DNA from: Bufo bufo
Taxonomy: Eukaryota; Chordata; Amphibia; Anura; Bufonidae
DNA length: 64,000 nt
Assembly: GCF_905171765.1 (NCBI RefSeq)
Contig: NC_053397.1
Coordinates: forward strand, 118,106,378-118,170,377
Direction: 5' to 3'
In this document: in pieces, positions 21,104 through 31,029 of the stretch
Layout: every line of letters begins with the position of its first letter
Numbering within the stretch: position 1 is the stretch's first letter
Notes under the pieces: model-generated
What the model was told of the DNA's origin: nothing
Database searches by the model: none
Seen by the model: the letters and a program-made list of their open reading frames with translations, nothing else
Position numbers and translations under genes: made by a program

Positions 21104-22323
21104 TAGAGTGAAATGGTGTTGAAGCTGAATAATGATATAGCGGGATTAACCATAAAAAATTGTGTGGTTGTGAGAGGTAGATGGAGACCCTCCTTTATGG
21201 TGGGTAACTTCACACATCTCTATTCCTACCTCCCTGTAGAATGAATGTCAGTATGGGACTGGATGGGCTAGTGGACTGAGGGCTTATCACCCCTGGAACA
21301 CTTGCTCTATATACCAGCCACTGGATGAATGATGGAAAACCTGCATGAACAGCCTTAGAATAAACGCCATGTTATTCACTCTTTAGCTTCTCGAGGTGTG
21401 ATAAAAGCACCCCTAAATAAGGATGCAATGATGGACCCTATGGCTGCAGCTTCTTCACTTAAGTAACTTATGTATTATAATGATTTGATAAATAGTTAAA
21501 GATATTAGTTCTTTTCTATGGTGTGCACCAGGCAGCCCACATCATCCAATCGAGAACTTCTGCCTATAGGTTTGCTTAAATACTCAATATAACTGAGCCC
21601 CAGCGCCTAGTGACATGAAGATAGCGAGGCACGATCCGATGTTCTCCCGCTGTTCCATGAGGACTCGGCGTCCCTAGATCCAATCTGCGCAGGCGCGACA
21701 TCACTTCCGCCCTTTCAGGCGCACTTCCGCCAGGCTATGCCCTGTTTTCCGACCACATGACCCTGTCGCTCCAGTGACGCGATGTCACATGATCGTGCCT
21801 CGCTATCTTCATGTCACTAGGCGCTGGGGCTCAGTTATATTGAGTATTTAAGCAAACCTATAGGCAGAAGTTCTCGATTGGATGATGTGGGCTGCCTGGT
21901 GCACACCATAGAAAAGAACTAATATCTTTAACTATTTATCAAATCATTATAATACATAAGTTACTTAAGTGAAGAAGCTGCAGCCATAGGGTCCATCATT
22001 GCATCCTTATTTAGGGGTGCTTTTATCACACCTCGAGAAGCTAAAGAGTGAATAACATGGCGTTTATTCTAAGGCTGTTCATGCAGGTTTTCCATCATTC
22101 ATCCAGTGGCTGGTATATAGAGCAAGTGTTCCAGGGGTGATAAGCCCTCAGTCCACTAGCCCATCCAGTCCCATACTGACATTCATTCTACAGGGAGGTA
22201 GGAATAGAGATGTGTGAAGTTACCCACCATAAAGGAGGGTCTCCATCTACCTCTCACAACCACACAATTTTTTATGGTTAATCCCGCTATATCATTATTC
22301 AGCTTCAACACCATTTCACTCTA

Positions 22324-23886
22324 CAGGGAGTGCAGAATTATTAGGCAAGTTGTATTTTTGAGGATTCATTTTATTATTGAACAACAACCATGTTCTCAAT
22401 GAACCCAAAAAACTCATTAATATCAAAGCTGAATATTTTTGGAAGTAGTTTTTAGTTTGTTTTTAGTTTTAGCTATTTTAGGGGGATATCTGTGTGTGCA
22501 GGTGACTATTACTGTGCATAATTATTAGGCAACTTAACAAAAAACAAATATATACCCATTTCAATAATTTATTTTTACCAGTGAAACCAATATAACATCT
22601 CAACATTCACAAATATACATTTCTGACATTCAAAAACAAAACAAAAACAAATCAGTGACCAATATAGCCACCTTTCTTTGCAAGGACACTCAAAAGCCTG
22701 CCATCCATGGATTCTGTCAGTGTTTTGATCTGTTCACCATCAACATTGCGTGCAGAAGCAACCACAGCCTCCCAGACACTGTTCAGAGAGGTGTACTCTT
22801 TTCCCTCCTTGTAAATCTCACATTTGATGATGGACCACAGGTTCTCAATGGGGTTCAGATCAGGTGAACAAGGAGGCCATGTCATTAGATTTTCTTCTTT
22901 TATACCCTTTCTTGCCAGCCACGCTGTGGAGTACTTGGACGCGTGTGATGGAGCATTGTCCTGCATGAAAATCATGTTTTTCTTGAAGGATGCAGACTTC
23001 TTCCTGTACCACTGCTTGAAGAAGGTGTCTTCCAGAAACTGGCAGTAGGACTGGGAGTTGAGCTTGACTCCATCCTCAACCCGAAAAGGCCCCACAAGCT
23101 CATCTTTGATGATACCAGCCCAAACCAGTACTCCACCTCCACCTTGCTGGCGTCTGAGTCGCACTGGAGCTCTCTGCCCTTTACCAATCCAGCCACGGGC
23201 CCATCCATCTGGCCCATCAAGACTCACTCTCATTTCATCAGTCCATAAAACCTTAGAAAAATCAGTCTTGAGATATTTCTTGGCCCAGTCTTGACGTTTC
23301 AGCTTGTGTGTCTTGTTCAGTGGTGGTCGTCTTTCAGCCTTTCTTACCTTGGCCATGTCTCTGAGTATTGCACACCTTGTGCTTTTGGGCACTCCAGTGA
23401 TGTTGCAGCTCTGAAATATGGCCAAACTGGTGGCAAATGGCATCTTGGCAGCTGCACGCTTGACTTTTCTCAGTTCATGGGCAGTTATTTTGCGCCTTGG
23501 TTTTTCCACACGCTTCTTGCGACCCTGTTGACTTTTTTGAATGAAACGCTTGATTGTTCGATGATCACGCTTCAGAAGCTTTGCAATTTTAAGAGTGCTG
23601 CATCCCTCTGCAAGATATCTCACTATTTTTGACTTTTCTGAGCCTGTCAAGTCCTTCTTTTGACCCATTTTGCCAAAGGAAAGGAAGTTGCCTAATAATT
23701 ATGCACACCTAATATAGGGTGTTGATGTCATTAGACCACACCTCTTCTCATTACAGAGATGCACATCACCTAATATGCTTAATTGGTAGTAGGCTTTCGA
23801 GCCTATACAGCTTGGAGTAAGACAACATGCATAAAGAGGATGATGTGGTCAAAATACTCATTTGCCTAATAATTCTGCACGCAGTG
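22324..23886 (-). mobile_element. Tc1/mariner DD37E transposon, copy 2 (1,563 bp)
   Basis: Same length as copy 1, inverted, flanked by TA at 22322-22323 and 23887-23888, and at the mirror position in PLE-C. The shared position and orientation show it was duplicated together with its host segment rather than inserted independently. Confidence 0.95.
22652..23668 (-). CDS. Tc1-like DD37E transposase, second copy (338 aa)
   Basis: Translation is identical to that of the copy at 19759-20775, with the same helix-turn-helix, basic linker and Asp144/Asp237/Glu275 triad. Identity of two full-length frames means the duplication is very recent, or that the arms are kept identical by gene conversion, or that one arm is an assembly artefact. 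Either copy could in principle supply transposase. Confidence 0.95.
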   Translation of the reverse strand: MGQKKDLTGSEKSKIVRYLAEGCSTLKIAKLLKRDHRTIKRFIQKSQQGRKKRVEKPRRKITAHELRKVKRAAAKMPFATSLAIFQSCNITGVPKSTRCAILRDMAKVRKAERRPPLNKTHKLKRQDWAKKYLKTDFSKVLWTDEMRVSLDGPDGWARGWIGKGQRAPVRLRRQQGGGGVLVWAGIIKDELVGPFRVEDGVKLNSQSYCQFLEDTFFKQWYRKKSASFKKNMIFMQDNAPSHASKYSTAWLARKGIKEENLMTWPPCSPDLNPIENLWSIIKCEIYKEGKEYTSLNSVWEAVVASARNVDGEQIKTLTESMDGRLLSVLAKKGGYIGH

Positions 23887-24296
23887 TATTGTCCTTACAG
23901 ATAGATAGATTCTCAAGTTATATAAATCAAGCAACTAGGCCCTTCCGGCTGCAGTCTCTATACACTATACAAATTATATATAAAAAATTATATTATATCT
24001 GATGCAGACCTCAACAGCCTCACATCTCCATCAGGAAATCCACATAGCAGGTTCCCCTACTCCCTCATCAGCTATAGAACTTTCTTATAGAGGTATCGTG
24101 AAGGCCAAAAAGACGGTTCTCCCACAGCATGCGTATGTTCTCCATCTAGGGAAAGAAAAATAAATAAACTAATATCATAAAAATGGAGATGCAAATACAA
24201 TAAGGGTTACATATTATACATATATGTAAGCATATAAAAAACACGGCTACTAAGCCTGATGTTTAAATCATATCTCCGCACATCCTGATCGAGAGT

Positions 24297-25238
24297 TCAG
24301 AAAAGGGAACCAACCTTAAATTCCCTGTTCAAGCCTTTCGGCTCCATTGTCTCCAACTCATAGATCCATCTTAGTTCTTTCTGTTTTAGCAGCTTCTCCC
24401 TATCTCCACCCCTCCTCAGGACTGGAACACTATCAATGATCCTATATCTCAATTGAGAGACATTATGCCTATATTTCCAAAAGTGTTCAGGTACCGGTAA
24501 CTCAGCCTCATCTTCACATTCCTGATTTTGCTGATTCCCTTTTTCTTTTTTAGCCAACAGCTTACGTATTGTGTACCGATGCTGATTTATCCTGTTTTTG
24601 CAGGGCTGTGTCGTCTCTCCAATATAGAGAAGGCCACACGGGCACTGTAAGCTGTAGATAACAAAATCTGTGTTACACGTATAGTGTCCTCTAATGTCAT
24701 ATTTCTTCCCCGTTCTAGGGTGGCAGAAGGAGTCACCCTTGCTTGGGCTGCTGCAATTGCGGCAGCCTAATCAAGGGTGACTCCTTCTACCAACCTCTTT
24801 TTTCTTAACTTTTACATCAGCTGATGTCAGGCTATCCTTAAGATTTCTAGGCCTCTTATATGACATCAGCGGGGGAGATTGGAATTCAATTACCTTTGGG
24901 AAAGAATGTGTTAGTATATGCCAGTTATGTCTCAATATGCCAGAGATACGATTACTCATTTTACTATAGGTTGACACAAATGGGATCCTACTTATTTTTT
25001 GTTCTTCCCTCTTCGTTGTTGTAGTTAATAGTTGCTGTCGATCACTATTCCTGGCTTTTTCTAAATGCCTATCTATCAGGTTTTTGGGGTATTTCCTATC
25101 CCTGAATCTTTGTCCCATTTTTTTCAATCTGTCGTCAACCAAATTCTCTTCTGACACTATTCTTCTTGCTCGTAAAAACTGACTAAAAGGCAAGGATTCC
25201 ACTGACCTCCTAGGGTGTGCACTATCAAAGCATAACAT
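24297..25238 (-). pseudogene. PLE-C endonuclease part, broken by a micro-inversion
   Basis: Corresponds to PLE-B's endonuclease frame but is split into 25238-24771 and 24557-24297. Near 24735-24785 the segment coding for the Cys-rich CLGCCNCGSLIKG stretch is present in inverted orientation relative to the other three copies, with a small length change beside it. The sequence there is nearly self-complementary (acccttgcttgggctgctgc ... gcagcctaatcaagggt), which would allow a hairpin to flip. The result is a frameshift and loss of the zinc-finger-like segment. The GIY-YIG part downstream is still recognisable. Confidence 0.8.
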
Positions 25239-25334
25239 GCTGTTCCTGTCCGTTGGCTTAATAAAGAGGTCGGTTTCTAATTTACCTTTGTCTCCCTTGT
25301 CAGACTGGAGATTGAAAAACTTAAGAGATCAAAA

Positions 25335-26204
25335 ATGGATCTAAATATCACCAATCTGACAAGGGGTGAGAAAGCGGCACTAAAGTCCTTAAAAAATAGG
25401 AGGGAAATTACTATCAAAAGGGCGGATAAGGGAGGAGCCACCGTGGTGATGGACACAGAGAAGTATAAAATGGAGGTGATGAGACAAGTGAATGATAAAG
25501 AAGTATATAAACCTCTAAGTCAAGATCCAAAATTGAATAATATGCGCAAGATCAGGTTATTGGCGGACAATGCTTTCGCAAATGACCTGATTGATGCCAA
25601 TTTACATACTTATCTTGTGCCACAGAACCCGGTGACTCCTCTCTTGTATACCCTCCCTAAGATACATAAAGGGTTGATAGACCCGCCAGGACACCCCATA
25701 GTGTCGGGTATGGGGTCAGTCTTCTCCAATGCAGCCACTTTTCTGGATCAAGTCTTAAGATCTTATGCAATGGAGGCCAGATCCTATGTGAGAGACACTA
25801 CAGATTTTCTGTTAAAAATTGATGCACTAGAATTTCAAGAGGGAGACTTATTGGTTTCATTTGATGTAACCAGCCTCTATACCAGTATTGACCATGAACT
25901 GGGACTGGAGGCAATTAAATGGGCCCTAGATAGGTCGGACTTTGGTTCTGACATAAAAACCTTTCTAATCTCCCTACTTGAAATTTTACTGTATCATAAT
26001 TATTTTTTGTTTGAGGATGTGTTTTATGAGCAATGTCAGGGCACCGCGATGGGGTCCAACGTGGCCCCGACATATGCTCACATATACATGTCAAACATGG
26101 AGGAGACGTCTATACACCCATCCACCTTCTACAGTCATGTGAGGGGGTGGATGCGGTATATAGACGATATTTTCCTAATATGGTACGGAAGAAAAACTGC
26201 ATGA
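25335..26204 (+). CDS. PLE-D reverse transcriptase (289 codons, N-truncated)
   Basis: Identical in translation to the PLE-A RT frame: motif A SFDVTSLYTSI (Asp177), motif B QGTAMGSN, motif C YIDDIF. Upstream of the first ATG the frame is open (VSLVRLEIEKLKRSK) to the head-to-head junction, so the N-terminus is missing rather than starting here. It ends at the same one-base loss after WYG as PLE-A. Polymerisation residues are intact, but the protein is severed from its nuclease half. Confidence 0.85.
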   Translation: MDLNITNLTRGEKAALKSLKNRREITIKRADKGGATVVMDTEKYKMEVMRQVNDKEVYKPLSQDPKLNNMRKIRLLADNAFANDLIDANLHTYLVPQNPVTPLLYTLPKIHKGLIDPPGHPIVSGMGSVFSNAATFLDQVLRSYAMEARSYVRDTTDFLLKIDALEFQEGDLLVSFDVTSLYTSIDHELGLEAIKWALDRSDFGSDIKTFLISLLEILLYHNYFLFEDVFYEQCQGTAMGSNVAPTYAHIYMSNMEETSIHPSTFYSHVRGWMRYIDDIFLIWYGRKTA

Positions 26205-26253
26205 ATTTCATGAATATATTAATCAGTTACATGATCAACTGAAATTCACAAAA

Positions 26254-27303
26254 GTGTACTCAGCGGAATCTTTACAATTCCTAGATACGTTGGTTTATGT
26301 AAGGGAAGGTAAATTAGAAACCGACCTCTTTATTAAGCCAACGGACAGGAACAGCATGTTATGCTTTGATAGTGCACACCCTAGGAGGTCAGTGGAATCC
26401 TTGCCTTTTAGTAAGTTTTTACGAGCAAGAAGAATAGTGTCAGAAGAGAATTTGGTTGACGACAGATTGAAAAAAATGGGACAAAGATTCAGGGATAGGA
26501 AATACCCCAAAAACCTGATAGATAGGCATTTAGAAAAAGCCAGGAATAGTGATCGACAGCAATTATTAACTACAACAACGAAGAGGGAAGAACAAAAAAT
26601 AAGTAGGATCCCATTTGTGTCAACCTATAGTAAAATGAGTAATCGTATCTCTGGCATATTGAGACATAACTGGCATATACTAACACATTCTTTCCCAAAG
26701 GTAATTGAATTCCAATCCCCCACCCCGCTGATGTCATATAAGAGGCCTAGAAATCTTAAGGATAGCCTGACATCAGCTGATGTAAAAGTTAAGAAAAAAG
26801 AGGTTGGTAGAAGGGGGTGTTACCCTTGCTTGGGCTGCTGCAATTGCGGCAGCCTAATCAAGGGTGACTCCTTCTGCCACCCTAGAACGGGGAAGAAATA
26901 TGACATTAGAGGACACTATACGTGTAACACAGATTTTGTTATCTACAGCTTACAGTGCCCGTGTGGCCTTCTCTATATTGGAGAGACGACACAGCCCTGC
27001 AAAAACAGGATAAATCAGCATCGGTACACAATACGTAAGCTGTTGGCTAAAAAAGAAAAAGGGAATCAGCAAAATCAGGAATGTGAAGATGAGGCTGAGT
27101 TACCGGTACCTGAACACTTTTGGAAATATAGGCATAATGTCTCTCAATTGAGATATAGGATCATTGATAGTGTTCCAGTCCTGAGGAGGGGTGGAGATAG
27201 GGAGAAGCTGCTAAAACAGAAAGAACTAAGATGGATCTATGAGTTGGAGACAATGGAGCCGAAAGGCTTAAACAGGGAATTTAAGGTTGGTTCCCTTTTC
27301 TGA
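26254..27303 (+). CDS. PLE-D GIY-YIG endonuclease part (349 codons)
   Basis: Differs from PLE-A at one residue (His instead of Arg at position 138, ILRHNW). Zinc-finger-like Cys/His cluster at about 189-223 and GIY-YIG domain from 229 are intact. The apparent start Met is an internal residue of the original polyprotein; the frame links to RT after one base is allowed for near 26195. Confidence 0.85.
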   Translation: MYSAESLQFLDTLVYVREGKLETDLFIKPTDRNSMLCFDSAHPRRSVESLPFSKFLRARRIVSEENLVDDRLKKMGQRFRDRKYPKNLIDRHLEKARNSDRQQLLTTTTKREEQKISRIPFVSTYSKMSNRISGILRHNWHILTHSFPKVIEFQSPTPLMSYKRPRNLKDSLTSADVKVKKKEVGRRGCYPCLGCCNCGSLIKGDSFCHPRTGKKYDIRGHYTCNTDFVIYSLQCPCGLLYIGETTQPCKNRINQHRYTIRKLLAKKEKGNQQNQECEDEAELPVPEHFWKYRHNVSQLRYRIIDSVPVLRRGGDREKLLKQKELRWIYELETMEPKGLNREFKVGSLF

Positions 27304-28294
27304 ACTCTCGATCAGGATGTGCGGAGATATGATTTAAACATCAGGCTTAGTAGCCGTGATTTTTATATGCTTACATATATGTATAATATGTAACCCTTAT
27401 TGTATTTGCATCTCCATTTTTATGATATTAGTTTATTTATTTTTCTTTCCCTAGATGGAGAACATACGCATGCTGTGGGAGAACCGTCTTTTTGGCCTTC
27501 ACGATACCTCTATAAGAAAGTTCTATAGCTGATGAGGGAGTAGGGGAACCTGCTATGTGGATTTCCTGATGGAGATGTGAGGCTGTTGAGGTCTGCATCA
27601 GATATAATATAATTTTTTATATATAATTTGTATAGTGTATAGAGACTGCAGCCGGAAGGGCCTAGTTGCTTGATTTATATAACTTGAGAATCTATCTATC
27701 TGTAAGGACAATAGAGTGAAATGGTGTTGAAGCTGAATAATGATATAGCGGGATTAACCATAAAAAATTGTGTGGTTGAGAGAGGTAGATGGAGACCCTC
27801 CTTTATGGTGGGTAACTCCACACATCTCTATTCCTACCTCCCTGTAGAATGAATGTCAGTATGGGACTGGATGGGCTAGTGGACTGAGGGCTTATCACCC
27901 CTGGAACACTTGCTCTATATACCAGCCACTGGATGAATGATGGAAAACCTGCATGAACAGCCTTAGAATAAACGCCATGTTATTCACTCTTTAGCTTCTC
28001 GAGGTGTGATAAAAGCACCCCTAAATAAGGATGCAATGATGGACCCTATGGCTGCAGCTTCTTCACTTAAGTAACTTATGTATAATAATGATTTGATAAA
28101 TGGTTAAAGATATTAGTTCTTTTCTATGGTGTGCACCAGGCAGCCCACATCATCCAATCGAGAACTTCTGCCTATAGGTTTGCTTAAATACTCAATATAA
28201 CTGAGCCCCAGCGCCTAGTGACATGAAGATAGCGAGGCACGATCATGTGACATTGCGTCACTGGAGCGACAGGGTCATGTGGTCGGAAAACAGG

Positions 28295-28395
28295 GCATAG
28301 CCTGGCGGAAGTGCGCCTGAAAGGGCGGAAGTGATGTCGCGCCTGCGCAGATTGGATCTAGGGACGCCGAGTCCTCATGGAACAGCGGGAGAACA
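28295..28395 (+). promoter_or_regulatory. CpG-type promoter-like cluster in PLE-D 3' region
   Basis: Two ggcggaagtg ETS-type sites (28304-28313 and 28324-28333) are followed by an NRF-1-like gcgcctgcgcag (28339-28350). Such clusters are typical of TATA-less promoters. Penelope-like elements carry promoter sequence in their terminal repeats. The same block occurs in PLE-A (about 15060-15125) and at the palindrome centre. Activity is inference. Confidence 0.45.
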
Positions 28396-28608
28396 TCGTT
28401 ATGTACCTGAAGTGATGAGGGCTTGACGGAGTCTCCTACAGCATGTCGGTGAGGATGATAAAAGTATGTCATCAGGGATTGACAATGGGGTTGGCAATTT
28501 GTGAATGTTTTTAGGCAGTAATGAGGGGGTTAATGGGCAGGGCTTAGCAATAGCCAATGTGGGGCTATAGGATTGTATTTAAAGTTCACTTTGATATCAG
28601 TGTATTGG

Positions 28609-28645
28609 GAGCTTGATAAAGACCATTAGGTTGAAACGTTGCTGC
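28609..28645 (+). ncRNA. Hammerhead-ribozyme-like remnant in PLE-D 3' region
   Basis: Mirror copy of the motif at 14779-14815: gcttgataaagacc, loop, ggttgaaacgttg. It matches the position and general form of hammerhead motifs described in Penelope-like elements but has a non-canonical first core segment. Confidence 0.3.
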
Positions 28646-28715
28646 ACTAGGTGTAATAAAGAAATTGATTGGATCCCTTTGGAGTGCCGTGGCTTATTCT
28701 ACACATCTTTTGGTC

Positions 28716-29095
28716 CCCTGTAAGGCTCCATTCAGACGTCCGTATGTTTTTTACGGATCCACGGATCGGATCCGCAAAACACATACGGACATCTGAATGG
28801 AGCCTTACAGGGGGGTGATCAATGACAGGGGGGTGATCACCCCATATAGACTCCCTGATCACCCCCCTGTCATTGATCACCCCCCTGTAAGGCTCCATTC
28901 AGACGTCTGTATGTTTTTTACAGATCCACGGATACATGGATCGGATCCGCAAAACACATACAGACGTCTGAATGGAGCCTTACAGGGGGGTGATCGCCCC
29001 ATATAGACTCTCTGATCACCCCCCTGTCATTGATCACCCCCCTGTAAGGCTCCATTCAGACGTCCGTATGTTTTTTACGGATCCACGGATACTGA
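28716..29095. repeat. Hairpin/tandem repeat, continuation of 13822-14607
   Basis: Same gctccattcagacgtccgta stem-loops and tgatcacccccctgtcat spacers as left of the palindrome, in the same orientation. It is the original target sequence of the Penelope insertion. It ends abruptly at about 29095 against CR1 sequence. Confidence 0.8.
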
Positions 29096-29300
29096 GGTCA
29101 GGACTGTGTCAAATATTCTATATTCTGCCCTTGGGTTTTTACGCCCCGGGTGCATTATCTTGCACTTATCCACATTAAATTTCAGTTGCCAGAGTTCTGA
29201 CCATTCTTCTAGTTTTCCTAAATCCTTTTCCATTTGGCGTTTCCCTCCAGGAACATCAACCCTGTTACATATCTTTGTGTCATCAGCAAAAAGACAAACC
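29096..29300 (-). pseudogene. CR1-type RT fragment
   Basis: On the minus strand this translates to a FADDTK-type motif C (VCLFADDTKIC) followed by a MEKDLGKLEEWSELWQLKFN-like thumb region and NVDKCKIMH, the usual arrangement in CR1/L2 clade RTs. It is separated from the endonuclease at 29337-30296 by a large internal deletion that removed most of the RT. No CR1 3' end is visible. Confidence 0.7.
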
Positions 29301-29336
29301 TTTTTTTATAATTACAAAATGCTAGCTTTTTATTTT

Positions 29337-30296
29337 TTAATGATTTGGGCCACTTCTGTACCACAGTGGTCTCTTCCTTTTTTTGCTTTTACTGACAAGT
29401 CTAATGCAATTTTCTGTTGCCTTCAATAATGCACCTTTTAAGTAGTCCCATTTCTCCTGGACTCCATGTAATCCGTTCCAGTCTGATAAGGACTCATTTA
29501 TGACTAATTTCATTTTTGAAAAGTCTGTTTTTCTAAAATCTAAAACTTTTGTTTTTGTGTGGTGGGACTCTTTCACAGTTCTTATATTAAACCACACTGA
29601 CTGGTGATCACTAGATCCCAAGGTTTCGCCTACAATGACATCATATACCGAATCCCCATTTGTGAATACCAAATCCAAAATGGCCTCCCTCCGGGTTGGC
29701 TCCTCAACCACTTGTTGTAGAGATAACCCCAGTAGGGAATTTAGAATATCTGTACTCCTGGTAGAACTTGCTATTTTGGTTTTCCAGTTTATATCTGGAA
29801 GATTGAAATCTCCCATAATGATAACTTCTCCTTTCATTGTCATTTTAGCTATTTCTTCAACTAGTAGATCATCTAGTTCTTTAACTTGACCAGGTGGTCT
29901 ATATATCACACCTACACGAGTTACTGCATGGTTAGCAAACTGCAACGTAACCCAAACTGACTCTATGTTGGCCTCACCAACTTGTATTAGGTTAGATTTA
30001 ATGCTATCTTTCACATACAGGGCCTCTCCTCCTCCTTTCTTGCCTTCTCTGTCTCTTCTGTATAAAGAGTACCCTGGTATGGTTATGTCCCAGTCATTTC
30101 TTTCATTAAACCATGTCTCCGTAACAGCCACTAAATCTACATTCTCAGATGCCATTATTGACGCAAGTTCATTGATTTTTTTACCTAAACTGCGAGCATT
30201 TGTAGACAGGACTCTGAGCTTATCATTTCTTAACCTCTGTGCTTCTGACCTGTTCTGGCATTGTTTCGGGGGGCAATTGGACTCTTTTATTTTCAC
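29337..30296 (-). CDS. CR1-like LINE ORF2, AP endonuclease domain (319 codons)
   Basis: An apurinic-type endonuclease that would nick target DNA for target-primed reverse transcription. Visible elements are a TNARSL Asn motif at 32-37, TETWF (Glu60), YRRDREGKKGGGEALYV at 79-95, IIMGDFNLP (Asp163/Asn165) and the SSDH catalytic His at 228-231. These are the standard APE-like active-site blocks. The frame is open and about the right length for the domain, then ends in WYRSGPNH where the sequence is deleted before the RT. It lies about 20 bp downstream of ORF1. It is part of the CR1 copy whose ORF1 is split by the hAT element. Confidence 0.85.
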   Translation of the reverse strand: MKIKESNCPPKQCQNRSEAQRLRNDKLRVLSTNARSLGKKINELASIMASENVDLVAVTETWFNERNDWDITIPGYSLYRRDREGKKGGGEALYVKDSIKSNLIQVGEANIESVWVTLQFANHAVTRVGVIYRPPGQVKELDDLLVEEIAKMTMKGEVIIMGDFNLPDINWKTKIASSTRSTDILNSLLGLSLQQVVEEPTRREAILDLVFTNGDSVYDVIVGETLGSSDHQSVWFNIRTVKESHHTKTKVLDFRKTDFSKMKLVINESLSDWNGLHGVQEKWDYLKGALLKATENCIRLVSKSKKRKRPLWYRSGPNH

Positions 30297-30315
30297 TCTT
30301 TTGCCCCCCCCCTTC

Positions 30316-30878
30316 CTAGTTTAAATACTCTTCCGCAAATTCTTGGAGTTGTTCACTAAGTACATTTGTTCCTTTGAGAGAAAGATGCAAACCATCTTTT
30401 TTGTACAGTTCCTTTCTATTCCAAGTAGAGCTATCATGAGAAACAAAGCCAAATCCTTGCTCTTGACACCATTTACCAAGCCATATGTTGAACTCCTTTA
30501 TGCGCCTCTGCCTATCATTCTGAACATTATGCACAGGCAGAACTTCAGAAAATGAAATGGTGGATGCAAAATCCTGTACGTCATTACCAAGTGTGATAAA
30601 AGATTTTTTCACCTCTGACACTTCATTGCAAGTCAGGTCATTTGTCCCTAGATGGGCAAGAACATCCACGTCCCCTTCCTGCTTTGCTTGCTTAACAATA
30701 TTAATAATACGTCTTCTATCTCTTCTAGCAGTAGCCCCAGGGAGACATCTTACAAAACCATTTTCTTTAAGCTCCACACTTCTTATGATTGAATCACCCA
30801 GCAACAGCTGCTTCCTTTGAGACTTCACTTAATTTTTTTTGTCCTTGGCTGCAGTCTTGCATACATTAGACATAGGAG
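30316..30878 (-). pseudogene. CR1 ORF1, C-terminal SGNH/GDSL-type esterase part
   Basis: Residues of the 170-codon frame from 30828 include GDSII at 11-15 (block I Ser), GTND at 61-64 (block III) and DGLHL at 145-149 (block V Asp/His). This set defines SGNH/GDSL hydrolases, known in ORF1 proteins of some CR1 elements. Upstream, reading through a single taa at about 30831 keeps the same frame to the hAT target site cataggag (30871-30878), so the frame originally joined the N-terminal part at 45867-46284. ORF1 binds RNA and helps form the retrotransposition particle; the esterase role is unsettled. Confidence 0.8.
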
Positions 30879-30894
30879 TAGTGTTGAGCGAACA

Positions 30895-31020
30895 GTTCGA
30901 GCATAGTTCGGGTCCGTACCGAATTTTGGGGTGTTCGTGACACGGACCCGAACCCGAACTTTTTCGTAAAAGTTCGGGTTCGGGTTCGTCGTTCGGCATG
31001 TATTTTGGCGCATTTTGAAA
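30895..31020. promoter_or_regulatory. Left subterminal ttcgggt cluster of the giant hAT
   Basis: Repeated ttcggg/cccgaa motifs in both directions, including a hairpin-like acggacccgaac / gttcgggtccgt pair. Matching motifs occur at 45715-45840 on the right. hAT transposases bind subterminal repeats, so these are likely binding sites (inference). Confidence 0.6.
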
Positions 31021-31029
31021 GGCTGCAAA

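Larger units (their letters stand above)
18136..21636 (+). mobile_element. Penelope-like element B, 5' truncated, carrying Tc1 copy 1
   Basis: Starts inside the coding region (aaggtaaattagaaaccg) joined head to head to PLE-A, and runs through the endonuclease and 3' region. It is interrupted by the Tc1 element at 19541-21103 and ends at gaggcacgatc (21636). The uninterrupted form of the Tc1 site is visible in PLE-D (gacaatagagtg near 27708). Confidence 0.85.
21637..25291 (-). mobile_element. Penelope-like element C, carrying Tc1 copy 2
   Basis: Mirror image of PLE-B. It contains about 154 bp at the palindrome centre (21637-21790) that PLE-B lacks but the outer copies have (part of the gcgcaggcgcgacatc region). 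It joins PLE-D head to head near 25291. Confidence 0.85.
25292..28705 (+). mobile_element. Penelope-like element D, 5' truncated
   Basis: Mirror image of PLE-A with RT (25335-26204), endonuclease (26254-27303) and the undisturbed 3' region, including the empty Tc1 site (gacaatagagtg near 27708). It ends near 28700 beside cttttggtcccctgtaagg. Confidence 0.85.
14608..28715. mobile_element. 14-kb palindrome of Penelope-like and Tc1-type elements
   Basis: The order is PLE-A (minus), PLE-B (plus, carrying Tc1 copy 1), centre, PLE-C (minus, carrying Tc1 copy 2), PLE-D (plus). Left and right halves are near-identical inverted copies around a spacer at about 21637-21790. RT frames of A and D are identical over 289 residues, their endonuclease frames differ at one residue of 349, and the two transposase frames are identical over 338 residues. 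A direct motif cctgtaaggct occurs just left of 14608 and just right of the right end, resembling a target duplication around the whole block. The outer left end extends about 115 bp further than the right one. Confidence 0.85.

Noticed and set aside
19541..23886. Two independent Tc1 insertions
   Set aside because: Same TA site, mirror orientation and identical sequence within mirror Penelope arms; duplication of one insertion explains all of it.
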